A stretch of DNA of 64,000 nt, taken from the NCBI GenBank assembly GCA_028822935.1, contig JAPKCM010000014.1:1-64000 (forward strand), read 5' to 3'. Under the pieces are notes generated by a model. The model had not been told where the DNA came from. It made no database searches and saw nothing but the letters and a program-made list of their open reading frames with translations. This document shows, one piece after another, positions 18,113-27,192 of the stretch; the stretch's first letter is position 1, and each line of letters opens with the position of its first letter. This DNA comes from Akkermansiaceae bacterium. GTDB taxonomy: Bacteria > Verrucomicrobiota > Verrucomicrobiia > Verrucomicrobiales > Akkermansiaceae. The position numbers and the translations under genes are program-made.

Positions 18113-19248
18113 TGAACGTCAATATTGCTATCATCGGAGGGGGCCTCATGGGGCGCGAGATTACTTCATCTTTTGCGCGCTGGTGCGCCTTGGTGGATAT
18201 GCCGGTGACGCCGGTTCTGAAGGCGGTGGCTGATCTCAATCCGGAGGTTCTTTCGTGGTTTGAAAAGATTCCCTCGGTGACACAGCGTGTGAGTGACTAT
18301 CAGGAGATTCTCGCGAATCCGAAGATCGATGTCGTTTACGTGGCGGTGCCGCATCATTTGCACGAGCAGATTTACATCGATGTTCTTCGTGCCGGAAAAG
18401 ACCTTCTTGCGGAGAAACCCTTTGGGATCGATTTGCAGGCTTCGAGAAATATCTTGAAGGTGATTGAGGAGACGGGGAGGTTTGTCCGATGTTCTTCCGA
18501 GTTGCCCTTTCTTCCGGGGGGGCAGCGGGCCCTCGAGGTGGCGCGTTCGGGGAAGATTGGTCGCGTTTTAGAAGTGGTCTCGGCTTTCCATCACTCCAGT
18601 GATCTGGACCCCAATAAGCCAGCGAACTGGAAGCGCATCAATGCCACCTGCGGTGAAGGGGGCGTGCTCAATGATTTGGGGATGCACTCCTGTCATCTTC
18701 CGCTTCGCTTGGGATGGAAACCGAAGCGTCTTTTTGCCCAGCTTCAGAAGGGTTATCCCGAGCGGCCTGATGGCAAGGGCGGGATGATGGCTTGTGACAC
18801 CTGGGATAACGCGCTCATTCATGGGTGGTCCGATATTGACGGGCACGAGACCCCGGTGCGACTTGAAATGAAGCGGCTTCAGCCTGGGGCCACCAATACG
18901 TGGTTCATCGAGATCATGGGGACCGAGGGTGGCGTGCGTTATTCAACCTCGGATACGAAGGGGCTCTATCTTTTTGAGCGGAGCGGCGGGGAACAGTTTT
19001 GGAAGCGGAGTGAGCTCGGATTTGAGACGGCTTTTAAAACAGTCACGGGTGGGATTTTCGAGGTTGGATTTGCCGATGTTATTCAGCAAATGTGGGCCTC
19101 GTTCTTGCTGGAGCGGGCGGGCTTGTTAGGGGATCGATTTGGTTGTGCCACTCCGGAGGAGGCGGTGGGCACGCATGAGATTTTTGCGGCGGCGCTGGAG
19201 TCTCACGAAACATCATCCGTGGTGACCCTTGAACCATCGGCGTCATGA
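18112..19248 (+). CDS. Gfo/Idh/MocA family oxidoreductase
   Basis: A 378-residue NAD(P)-dependent dehydrogenase. The Rossmann start is IAIIGGGLMGREI, and the family's EKP motif is in DLLAEKPFGID with the catalytic lysine. The C-terminal alpha/beta domain contains GGVLNDLGMHSCHLPLRLGW, where aspartate and histidine are expected to bind the sugar. It oxidises a sugar, inositol or sugar acid hydroxyl. It overlaps GlcF upstream by one base and the PfkB kinase downstream by four (ATGA), so all are likely made together. There is no signal peptide, so it is cytoplasmic, unlike the Tat-type relative at 41128. Confidence 0.9.
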   Translation: MNVNIAIIGGGLMGREITSSFARWCALVDMPVTPVLKAVADLNPEVLSWFEKIPSVTQRVSDYQEILANPKIDVVYVAVPHHLHEQIYIDVLRAGKDLLAEKPFGIDLQASRNILKVIEETGRFVRCSSELPFLPGGQRALEVARSGKIGRVLEVVSAFHHSSDLDPNKPANWKRINATCGEGGVLNDLGMHSCHLPLRLGWKPKRLFAQLQKGYPERPDGKGGMMACDTWDNALIHGWSDIDGHETPVRLEMKRLQPGATNTWFIEIMGTEGGVRYSTSDTKGLYLFERSGGEQFWKRSELGFETAFKTVTGGIFEVGFADVIQQMWASFLLERAGLLGDRFGCATPEEAVGTHEIFAAALESHETSSVVTLEPSAS

Positions 19249-20204
19249 GAGAAGGAATTCTTGCGGCGGGAAACTTCATCGTCGATCGCGTGAAGCTGAT
19301 CGATGACTACCCGGCGCAGGATACCCTTGCCTCGATCCTTTCTGAGACGCCATCGAATGGCGGAGGTCCATACAATATTCTGACCGATCTCGCGCGCATG
19401 GGGGTGACTTATCCGCTCGAAGCAGCGGGAATGATCGGCGACGATGCGGATGGAAAATGGATTTTGGAGCACTGTGCCAGGCACGGGATTGCGACGGCTC
19501 AATTGAGGAAGAGTGCGGAGCTTCCGACGTCCTATACCGATGTGATGACGGTTCAGGCGACGGGTCGTCGGACCTTTTTTCATCAACGGGGAGCGAATGC
19601 CGGATTCACGGGTGGGCAGCTTGATTTTTCGCAATCGGGAGCGCGTATTTTTCATTTGGGATATCTTCTTCTGCTCGATTATCTCGACATTTTTTCGGAG
19701 GACGGACGGACGAAGGCTTCCCATCTCCTTGAGAGAGCTTCGGGTGCAGGAATGACCACTTCGATTGATCTCGTTTCGGCCGCACATGCGCAGTTTGGGG
19801 AAATCGTTGAGAGTTCCTTGCCGCATGCGGATTACCTTTTTTTGAATGAAATCGAAGCTGGGAATCTTCTGGGTAGCGTGGTGAATGCTGAGGTTCCGTC
19901 GGAGCTGGAGCAGGCTGCCCGAGCGATCGTCAGGAAGGGAGTGCGTCGAGTGGTGACCTTACACACCGAGAAACATGCGGTGTCAGCGACGGTTCGAGGA
20001 GAGGTGTATCATGAGGAATCACTCGTGGTTCCGGTGGAAGAGATCGCGGGAGCGAATGGCGCTGGCGACGCCTTCGCGGCGGGATTTTTGCATGCCATCC
20101 ATGAAGGTTTGGAGATGCCTGCGGCGCTTTCGTTGGCGGTGAAGATTGCCGCTCAATGTCTCAGGCATTCCACGCCGTCGGGAGGCATCGAAAGAATGTC
20201 CTAG
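19245..20204 (+). CDS. PfkB family carbohydrate kinase
   Basis: A 319-residue ribokinase-fold enzyme. The C-terminal signature is EIAGANGAGDAFAAGFLHA (about 266-284), with the catalytic aspartate in GAGD and the anion hole around it. N-terminal sugar-binding blocks include ILAAGNFIVD and SNGGGPYNILTDLARMG. It transfers phosphate from ATP to a sugar, or possibly to a sugar phosphate or nucleoside. Its start overlaps the dehydrogenase stop by four bases. It is the last gene of the operon and its 3' end overlaps the convergent DUF3472 gene by four bases, so neither has room for its own terminator between them. Confidence 0.88.
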   Translation: MREGILAAGNFIVDRVKLIDDYPAQDTLASILSETPSNGGGPYNILTDLARMGVTYPLEAAGMIGDDADGKWILEHCARHGIATAQLRKSAELPTSYTDVMTVQATGRRTFFHQRGANAGFTGGQLDFSQSGARIFHLGYLLLLDYLDIFSEDGRTKASHLLERASGAGMTTSIDLVSAAHAQFGEIVESSLPHADYLFLNEIEAGNLLGSVVNAEVPSELEQAARAIVRKGVRRVVTLHTEKHAVSATVRGEVYHEESLVVPVEEIAGANGAGDAFAAGFLHAIHEGLEMPAALSLAVKIAAQCLRHSTPSGGIERMS

Positions 20205-21901
20205 TTTGGAAGCGTGGTGAAGGAGCCTGAGGTTGGAGCCCAGCATTTCCCTTCGGCGTTTTTAACGAAGAGGCGGTAGAAATATTTCGTGCCGGGTTTG
20301 AGGTCGGTGAGAGTGATTTGATTCGGTCCTTTTGAAAGTGCTCCCGTGTCTTTTTGCTCAGACCACACTCGCTCGCTGGCGAAGAGTTTTTCGCTGGTGC
20401 GTCCCTTTTCGGTCCCATGGAGTTTGCGCGCGGCGAAGGTGAGGGCGTCGATTTCTCCGTAGTAGAGAATTCCGGTGGGTTTGGGGCCTTCTTTGTCGAG
20501 TTGGTAAGTGATGGTAGCAGATTTTTTGGCAAGGCGGTCTGCTTTGCTGGAGCCAAATTCGGCCGGGAGCTGTCGGAGTTGCGCGAGCTTGTTGGGCTGG
20601 AGGTATTCCGGAAGGGGATGAGTGAACTCGGAGGTGACCTTCGCCGGGACCTGATAATGCTCGATGCCTCCGGTCATCATTTGGAACCAATGGTCGGGGC
20701 TGACGGCGATTTGGTGGTTCTGGAGACGCGGCTTTGTTGTCATGGAATCGACGGGGTGCATTCCTCCATCGCGGTCGAAGAACCATCCGCGACGTTCGAG
20801 GATGCGTGATTGGTCGCCGGTGCGCTCGACTGCGGGAGGGCCGGGGATTTCGCAAAAGGAACTCGCCCGGAGGTGCGAAGCGGTCCTTTTTTTAGGGGCT
20901 TTGTTTCCGACGGCGTAGAGAATCCATTGCTTTTTTTGAGTGTCGTAAAAGTAGCCGGAGTAGGTGTGATAGGGATCGTTTTTTTCGATCCGAAGGGCTT
21001 GGATGACAGAGTTGGGTTGATGGGCGAATGGAGTCCAATTGCGAATTTTGACGCCGCTGCCTTCGTGACCGAAGCCGCTGAATTCGGCGTCCGGATTTCC
21101 GGTGGCGAGGAGGTGGGGCATCTGGTTGAGCGGGGGAAGGGTCTTCGCTTTTTGGGAGACAGCCCACATGGAAAAGTTCATTCCACCGGCTGCTCGGCGA
21201 TCCTTATTAAAGGTGGCCCCGTAGTAGCCGAAGGCGGTCGTGATGGGGCTGTAGCTGGAGTGGTCGGATACGCTGCGGCTTTCGAAAATCCACATTAGAG
21301 GTTCCGGGCAGCCACTCGCTTGATAGCGGGTGTGGATCGCGGAGGGGCGCCATCGGGCCCGGAGGAGAGCGCCTTCTTTGAGGGGGGCTCCGGTGAGGGT
21401 GATGTTTTTCAGGAGGTGATCGGTTTTGCTCTGTCCCTTGCGGGTGAGTGCCAGGATGTGGGTTCCTGATGGGAGGCCGAAGTCGAGTGTCGTTTGCTGG
21501 TTGGCGTCGAGGGAGGTGAATAATTTTTCTTGAGAACCGATGGTGCAGGTCCACTTGCTTTCCTTTTCAAGAGGAGAGCTGAATTGAAGCACGATGGTGA
21601 GAGGTCCGGCACCGCTGGTGCGGAAATACCAACGCGCGGTTGCCTCTTCACTTTGAGCGAGAAATTTGAGCGACTGGAAGGAAGCGCTGATGAGGGGTTT
21701 TTCGTTTGGGAGGGGAGCCGCTTTTCCTTGGGCGGTGATTTTTCCTTTGTCGAAGAAACCGTTGTTTGCATCGAGGATGATGGTGTTTGCGATCGCTGGT
21801 TGCGCTTTGTAAAAGACGCCATCTTTGTCGCCGGAGATGACGGTGGGTGGTTCGGATTGCGCAGAAGCCGAGAGAGTGAGAGTGAGGAGGAAGGTTTTCA
21901 C
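20201..21901 (-). CDS. secreted DUF3472 protein with C-terminal FN3-like domain
   Basis: A 566-residue exported protein. From GTG at 21901 the sequence begins VKTFLLTLTLSASAQSEPP, a plausible signal peptide; the frame is open 27 codons further but that part looks non-coding. The central region (about 190-410) carries DUF3472 features such as AFGYYGATF, FSGFGHEGSGVK and TYSGYFYDTQKKQWILYA. The last 100 residues (LTDLKPGTKYFYRLFVKNAEG) resemble a fibronectin type III fold. DUF3472 proteins are common in Bacteroidetes and PVC bacteria and are probably carbohydrate-related; the activity is not known. No Shine-Dalgarno. Confidence 0.75.
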   Translation of the reverse strand: MKTFLLTLTLSASAQSEPPTVISGDKDGVFYKAQPAIANTIILDANNGFFDKGKITAQGKAAPLPNEKPLISASFQSLKFLAQSEEATARWYFRTSGAGPLTIVLQFSSPLEKESKWTCTIGSQEKLFTSLDANQQTTLDFGLPSGTHILALTRKGQSKTDHLLKNITLTGAPLKEGALLRARWRPSAIHTRYQASGCPEPLMWIFESRSVSDHSSYSPITTAFGYYGATFNKDRRAAGGMNFSMWAVSQKAKTLPPLNQMPHLLATGNPDAEFSGFGHEGSGVKIRNWTPFAHQPNSVIQALRIEKNDPYHTYSGYFYDTQKKQWILYAVGNKAPKKRTASHLRASSFCEIPGPPAVERTGDQSRILERRGWFFDRDGGMHPVDSMTTKPRLQNHQIAVSPDHWFQMMTGGIEHYQVPAKVTSEFTHPLPEYLQPNKLAQLRQLPAEFGSSKADRLAKKSATITYQLDKEGPKPTGILYYGEIDALTFAARKLHGTEKGRTSEKLFASERVWSEQKDTGALSKGPNQITLTDLKPGTKYFYRLFVKNAEGKCWAPTSGSFTTLPN

Positions 21902-22048
21902 GAAGAATGGTTCAAGGTCGCCATTTGCGGAGGGAAAAACCAGTCGATTATCTCGAGCGAGGTCTTTGGTGCTTCGCCACACCTTGCGCGGGGGGGCTCA
22001 AGGGCGATGCCCTTTTCTACGTAGTGCGGACCTTTGTGCCTTTGGGTG

Positions 22049-22085
22049 AAAAAAGCCCCTTGGTGGTGAGACCGCGGGGCTTTTT
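22049..22085 (-). terminator. Rho-independent terminator of the DUF1080 gene
   Basis: On the minus strand AAAAAGCCCC pairs with GGGGCTTTTTT across a 16-base loop (plus-strand arms 22049-22059 and 22076-22085). The T run follows the stem in the minus direction, 22 bases after the DUF1080 stop. It is A/T-flanked on both sides, so it could also work in the other direction. Confidence 0.8.
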
Positions 22086-22107
22086 GGGAAGAGGTTTTTA
22101 AGAGCGC

Positions 22108-22815
22108 TTACTTGAGCTCTTTGACGAAGATGTTGCGCCAGCGGACGTCGCAGGATTTTCCGCCGTGGACCTGGAGGCCGAAGAACCCTTCGGGGGTGAA
22201 GTTCTCCTTGTCGTTGTCCATGTAGTCGATGCGGAGTTCGCCGTTGAGCCAGGTCTGGAGGTGATGGCCGTTGCACTTGATGGTGATCTGATTCCAGTCG
22301 GTCATCTCGGTGGTGCGCTTGCCTTGTTTGGTGAAGGTCGCCATATGTTTTTTGTTGCTTGTGCTGGGGAAGAGCCAGCCGCGGCGGGCTTCGTCATAGA
22401 GGCCGGCGGTCCAGGAGCGCGGTGTGTTGTCGCCTTCGCACTGGTAGCCGTTGACGCGGCCCTTTTCATTCACGAGGCCACGGAACATGCAGCCGGAATT
22501 GCCTGCGAGGTGATCGAACTTGAACTGGAAAGTGTAAATGAAGTCGCCGTAGGTTTTGTCAGAGCAGAGGAAGGAATTGCCCTGCAGGTTTTTCCCTTTG
22601 CCTATGATTACGCCTTCTTTCACGGAGTAGTCGGCCTTGGAACCTTTGATGGACCAGCCGTCGAGAGTGTCGCTCTTGATCAGCGCAGTGAAGCCGTCTT
22701 TTGTGAGAGCTTCAGACGAGAAATCGCTGATGGGATTTGGGACGGGCTTAAGCTTGGGAGCTTGTCCGAAGAGGGGAAGAGTGAGTGAGAGGGCAGCGAG
22801 GCAGATGTAGTTCAT
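22108..22815 (-). CDS. DUF1080 (3-keto-disaccharide hydrolase) secreted protein
   Basis: A 235-residue protein with a signal peptide (MNYICLAALSLTLPLFGQ) and one DUF1080 domain of the concanavalin-like lectin/glucanase fold: DGFTALIKSDTLDGWSIKG, YGDFIYTFQFKF, NSGCMFRG, EMTDWNQITIKCNG, TWLNGE and GFFGLQVHGG. Some family members hydrolyse 3-keto-glycosides; others may only bind glycans. Such proteins often work with Gfo/Idh dehydrogenases, several of which are nearby. I start at ATG 22815 because the signal peptide begins there; ATG 22857 would add a non-hydrophobic 14 residues. Followed by a clear terminator. Confidence 0.88.
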   Translation of the reverse strand: MNYICLAALSLTLPLFGQAPKLKPVPNPISDFSSEALTKDGFTALIKSDTLDGWSIKGSKADYSVKEGVIIGKGKNLQGNSFLCSDKTYGDFIYTFQFKFDHLAGNSGCMFRGLVNEKGRVNGYQCEGDNTPRSWTAGLYDEARRGWLFPSTSNKKHMATFTKQGKRTTEMTDWNQITIKCNGHHLQTWLNGELRIDYMDNDKENFTPEGFFGLQVHGGKSCDVRWRNIFVKELK

Positions 22816-23007
22816 GTGATTGCACTTACTTCTAGGACGAAGGATGTGGTCAGACAATCCGATTTCTTTCTATAGCGCGGAAGTGGAAAGCTTGAACCCT
22901 GCTTGGCGGTTCGCTGGTTCCGATGAAGTAAGAATGGGTCGCGTTCGAAGAGACGAAGTTCGTCGAGCCTTCTCCTAATTCCATGAGAGCCTTCAGAAGT
23001 GTCGCTG

Positions 23008-23080
23008 TGGGGGCCTTTAGGATACTTTAGCCCCCAAAGGCTCATATCGGATCTAGTTTAAGCGGAAAAGAGCCGCTTTC
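23008..23080 (+). promoter_or_regulatory. two hairpins in the leader upstream of the desaturase
   Basis: TGGGGGC (23008-23014) pairs with GCCCCCA (23030-23036) around 15 bases. About 25 bases later AAGCGG pairs with CCGCTT around seven bases. Neither has a T run directly after it. They lie in the 405-base gap between the divergent DUF1080 and desaturase genes, 140-215 bases before the desaturase start. They may be part of a 5' untranslated region or an insulator. No known riboswitch was recognised. Confidence 0.35.
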
Positions 23081-23221
23081 CGTCAGGTTTCCCCCAGAAC
23101 GGGTTGCGCTTGGACCGCCCCAATTCGATTTCAGGCTGGCGCTTTCGCAAATTCGGCGTAGTCTACGCCCGAGCGGCAGGGCCATTCATGGCTTCTGTCG
23201 ATACCTCATCGAACACCAAAT

Positions 23222-24325
23222 ATGAACCTTCGGATTCCTTTCCACCGTGTTAATTGGGTCAACACCTCATTCTTGTTTGTGATTACCTCCGTTGGTATCA
23301 TCGCAGGCCCCATCTTTCTTTTCAAGAACAGCGTGAGCCCGCTGATGTGGGGATTGTTCGCGTTCTACATGATCGCGACCGGCCTCAGCATCACCCTCGG
23401 CTACCATCGCCTTTTCTCTCATCTTTCCTTCAAGGCCAGGTGGCCGGTTCGTCTTGCGACGCTCGTCTTTGGAGCCTGTGCTTTTGAAAACTCGGTTATC
23501 CATTGGGCATCCGATCACCGTCGTCATCATAAGCATGTCGATGGGGAAGAAGATCCTTACGATATCTCGAAAGGCTTCTTTTGGGCTCACATGGGTTGGA
23601 TCCTCTTCAAACTGGATGCCGAGCAGCCTATCGATAACGTGAAGGATCTCCGCCGCGACGCTTTGGTTCGTTTTCAGGATAAGTTCTACGTTTGGATTGC
23701 CGTGGGGGCTGGGCTCGTCTTGCCCGCAGTGATTGGTTACATCGAAGCAGGCGCAGTTGGCGCATGGGCTGGTTTCCTCATTGTGGGAGCTCTCCGGGTG
23801 GTCCTCGTGCAGCAGTGCACCTTTTTCATCAACTCCCTCTGCCACATGATTGGTAACCAGCCTTACTCTACCCGCTGCAGTGCGCGTGATAGCTGGGTCA
23901 TGGCTCTCGTGACCTACGGCGAGGGGTACCATAACTACCACCACGAATTTCAGCACGACTACCGCAATGGCGTGAAGCCTTGGAATTTCGACCCTACCAA
24001 GTGGTCCATCATGATCCTTGAGAAACTTGGCCTTGTTTCAGACCTCCGCCGTGTTCCCACCACTAAGATTGTGGGTGCCGAAATGGTGGAAGCAAAACGG
24101 AAGGCGGAAGCGCGCCTTGCGGAACTTTCCCAGCAAGGTTCACTCAGTGAGCAAGCGGCCGCCAAGATCGAAGAGCTCGTCGCGCAACTTTCGAAGAACC
24201 TCGAAGAACTCGAGGAAATGGTGACCGAAAAGGTCGAAACTTCCCGTGAGAACGTGAAGCGCTGGCGCAAAGAGACAAAAGAGCTGATCGCCCAGCTCGG
24301 AGCGCTTCGTCCCCTACCCGCATAG
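23222..24325 (+). CDS. acyl-CoA desaturase with C-terminal coiled coil
   Basis: A 367-residue membrane-bound fatty acid desaturase, stearoyl-CoA type. The di-iron histidine boxes are HRLFSH (62-67), HRRHHKH (99-105) and EGYHNYHHEF (about 235-244), separated by hydrophobic membrane segments (about 15-60 and 150-205). It would introduce a cis double bond into an acyl chain using O2. Residues from about 270 form a long K/E/A-rich coiled coil (AKRKAEARLAELSQ, IEELVAQLSKNLEELEEM) that classic desaturases lack and that could bind a partner. The next gene starts with no gap, supporting joint expression. Confidence 0.9.
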   Translation: MNLRIPFHRVNWVNTSFLFVITSVGIIAGPIFLFKNSVSPLMWGLFAFYMIATGLSITLGYHRLFSHLSFKARWPVRLATLVFGACAFENSVIHWASDHRRHHKHVDGEEDPYDISKGFFWAHMGWILFKLDAEQPIDNVKDLRRDALVRFQDKFYVWIAVGAGLVLPAVIGYIEAGAVGAWAGFLIVGALRVVLVQQCTFFINSLCHMIGNQPYSTRCSARDSWVMALVTYGEGYHNYHHEFQHDYRNGVKPWNFDPTKWSIMILEKLGLVSDLRRVPTTKIVGAEMVEAKRKAEARLAELSQQGSLSEQAAAKIEELVAQLSKNLEELEEMVTEKVETSRENVKRWRKETKELIAQLGALRPLPA

Positions 24326-24700
24326 ATGAATACAGAAGACCGCGACTTTGGGGTTCAGCCTCTTGACACTGTCTTGGATGGTTGGACTCTAACCAACCAT
24401 CAAGTCGTCGAAATCTCCCCGGAGCAGCTTACCCATAAGCAGGTTCAGCGTGCCCGCACGGGACGTAAGCTCACCCTCAAGATGAAGCAGAAGCTCGCCC
24501 GTTCGGTGAACTTCGCAATCTGGGGCCGCTTAACCAATGAAGAGCGAGAAGCCTACGTGGAATATTTCCCCAAGCATCTCTTTTCCTATAACAAGGGATA
24601 CGATGCGCAAGCGGGCGATCTCAATAAAGAGCGTTTGGTTGATCTTTCAGAGCGCGAAGTGCGCCGCGATTTCCTGAGGGAACTGGGGATTGAGAGTTAA
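24326..24700 (+). CDS. conserved hypothetical protein coupled to the desaturase
   Basis: A 124-residue soluble protein whose ATG follows the desaturase TAG without a gap. It is rich in charged residues and contains QVQRARTGRKLTLKMKQKLA and EREAYVEYFPKHLFSYNKGYD. It has no signal peptide, membrane segment or recognised motif. Tight linkage suggests a function with the desaturase, for example binding its coiled-coil tail, but that is inference. I recognise no family. Confidence 0.75.
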   Translation: MNTEDRDFGVQPLDTVLDGWTLTNHQVVEISPEQLTHKQVQRARTGRKLTLKMKQKLARSVNFAIWGRLTNEEREAYVEYFPKHLFSYNKGYDAQAGDLNKERLVDLSEREVRRDFLRELGIES

Positions 24701-24838
24701 GGAGTATCTTTGAGGACAGAATTCCACAGGCTTGTTTCTTGTCAAAACGCTTCCGGAAAAGAGCTATAATTGGATCGGAGATTTCGCCTGCTGCGATCGT
24801 CGGCTACTTCAACTACTCTGGGGCTCGAAAGTGAAAAT

Positions 24839-24964
24839 TTACCAGCGCTCTGGGTAGGCAATCTGCAGGACGGTGGTGAGGTCCCAAGTGGGGCGGTGCT
24901 CCCCTTTCCGGCAGTAGGCGAGGGAGCCCTCTTTGATGGGCTGATCTTGGATTTTTTGTGACAA
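24839..24964 (-). CDS. 41-residue protein downstream of pdxA
   Basis: A TTG-started frame nine bases after the pdxA stop. AAAGG lies just before it (spacing about six). The product is MSQKIQDQPIKEGSLAYC then RKGEHRPTWDLTTVLQIAYPERW and TAA at 24839-24841. Amino-acid composition (charged N-terminus, C/H/W in the middle, conserved-looking YPERW end) looks like a real protein rather than noise. It probably forms an operon with pdxA. I recognise no family. Confidence 0.5.
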   Translation of the reverse strand: MSQKIQDQPIKEGSLAYCRKGEHRPTWDLTTVLQIAYPERW

Positions 24965-24973
24965 GCGGACCTT

Positions 24974-25897
<924 letters not shown>

Positions 25898-25976
25898 GTG
25901 GGGAAGGTAGCTTATGAAAAGGGAATGGTGAATTTTAAAGAGTGGGGGGTGAATGGCTTGGGTTCTGGTGGTTTTT

Positions 25977-26011
25977 AACCGCAGATTTCGCAGATTGACG
26001 CGGATGGTTGG
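25977..26011. repeat. GxxExxY-associated repeat, copy 2
   Basis: AACCGCAGATTTCGCAGATT is followed by GACGCGGATGGTTGG. It has the same core as the copy next to the GxxExxY relic at 12484. No GxxExxY coding sequence is visible here. The surrounding 347-base gap (25898-26244) otherwise holds the DapA-operon promoter region and no convincing gene. Confidence 0.6.
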
Positions 26012-26210
26012 CGGGCTTGGTTGAGGAGGTGATCACCTCGAAATTCACGAAAGAGACAAAACTTGGTTTTGGGAGGTGAAAATCTAGAGACGAGATTTGA
26101 GCACGAAGTTTGAGAGCTTGGATGGGAGGTGCTCGGCCGAAGAACTCATAGGGCATTTCAGCTACACGATGAACTGGAGTTTCGTTCTTGGTGTTTTGTG
26201 AAAAAAGCTG

Positions 26211-26238
26211 TTGCAGATTTGTTGCATGCAACTATTTT
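26211..26238 (+). promoter_or_regulatory. candidate promoter and LacI-type operator of the DapA/LacI operon
   Basis: GTTGCATGCAAC (26221-26232) is a perfect 12-base palindrome, 12 bases before the first ATG of an operon whose second gene encodes a LacI-family repressor. TTGCAG (26211-26216) and TATTTT (26233-26238), 16 bases apart, could be -35 and -10 elements, so the palindrome fills the spacer where a bound repressor would block RNA polymerase. LacI-family operators are typically palindromes of this size. The link to this regulator is inference. Confidence 0.55.
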
Positions 26239-26244
26239 CCCGCC

Positions 26245-27192
26245 ATGAGCATTGCGGAACGAAACGCGAAACGGAGACATGGCGGGGAGATCGAAGGGAT
26301 TGCCGCCTGTCTCTTGCCCTTTGAAGAGGATGGGAGCATCGCGAAAGAGGCGTTCCAGGAGTCGGTTCGCCGGACGGAGGCGGCCGGGCTAAAATGCGCG
26401 GTCAATATGGATACCGGCTACGCCAATTATCTTAATGAGGACGAGCGCATCCAAGTCTTGGATTGGACGCGGGAAGCGCTGGGGTCGGATAAGCCCTTTG
26501 TCGCTGGGGTGTTCGTGGAAGGATTGGAAGGGGATCTGATCGACCTCTATCATCGGGGCGGTGATCAGGTTGCGGCGCGCGGAGGCACCCCTATTCTTTT
26601 TCAAACGACGCGTTTTCACGACTGGGCCGCGGATGAAATTATCGATCTCTACGCCAAGGTTTGTGCTCCTTATGAGGCGGTGCTTGGTTTTGAGCTAGGT
26701 GAGATTTTCGCGCCTAATGGGATGATTTATTCTGAGGAAATCGTGAGTGGATTGATGAGGATTCCGTCGCTGAAGGGCATGAAACACTCGTCCTTGAGGC
26801 GCGATGAAGAACTCAAGCGCTTGGCGCTGCGTGATGAAATACGACCTGATTTCCGGATTTATACCGGTAATGATTTGGGTATCGACATGATCGAATATGG
26901 CTCCGACTACCTTTTGGGACTCGCGTCCTTTTGCCCGGAGAAATTCGCCGAGCGGGACCGTCTCTGGCGCGAAGGCGATGAAGCATACTACGAGCTGAAT
27001 GACGCTCTGCAATATCTCGGGAACGTCGCGTTCCGCCCGGCAGTTCCTGCTTATAAGCATAGCTGCGCGGTCTTTCAGCACCTTTTGAGTCGCATTCCGA
27101 GCAGCGAGCCGCACCCAAAATGTCCTCGTCGACCTGAGTGGGAAGCTGGAATCCTGAGCGATTGCGCCAAGCGACTGGGCTACGAGATTTAA
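26245..27192 (+). CDS. dihydrodipicolinate synthase (DapA) family protein
   Basis: A 315-residue class I aldolase/lyase of the DapA/NAL superfamily. The likely Schiff-base lysine is in SLKGMKHSSLRR (about residue 174). It begins GEIEGIAACLLPFEEDGSI, the family's first strand. True DapA is unlikely given its operon: the gene is followed by a LacI repressor, a TIM-barrel isomerase and a Gfo/Idh dehydrogenase, so it more likely cleaves or dehydrates a sugar acid. Start at ATG 26245 fits the conserved N-terminus; the frame extends 19 codons upstream through the palindrome, which is probably not translated. Confidence 0.85.
   Translation: MSIAERNAKRRHGGEIEGIAACLLPFEEDGSIAKEAFQESVRRTEAAGLKCAVNMDTGYANYLNEDERIQVLDWTREALGSDKPFVAGVFVEGLEGDLIDLYHRGGDQVAARGGTPILFQTTRFHDWAADEIIDLYAKVCAPYEAVLGFELGEIFAPNGMIYSEEIVSGLMRIPSLKGMKHSSLRRDEELKRLALRDEIRPDFRIYTGNDLGIDMIEYGSDYLLGLASFCPEKFAERDRLWREGDEAYYELNDALQYLGNVAFRPAVPAYKHSCAVFQHLLSRIPSSEPHPKCPRRPEWEAGILSDCAKRLGYEI

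Noticed and set aside
22812-23045. 77-codon minus-strand frame upstream of the DUF1080 gene
   Set aside because: Low-complexity content, overlaps the DUF1080 start and contains the hairpin at 23008; more likely leader sequence than a gene.
25935-26231. 98-codon minus-strand frame in the gap before the DapA operon
   Set aside because: Built from the GxxExxY-associated repeat and neighbouring repetitive sequence (FVSFVNFEVI); no real start or family.
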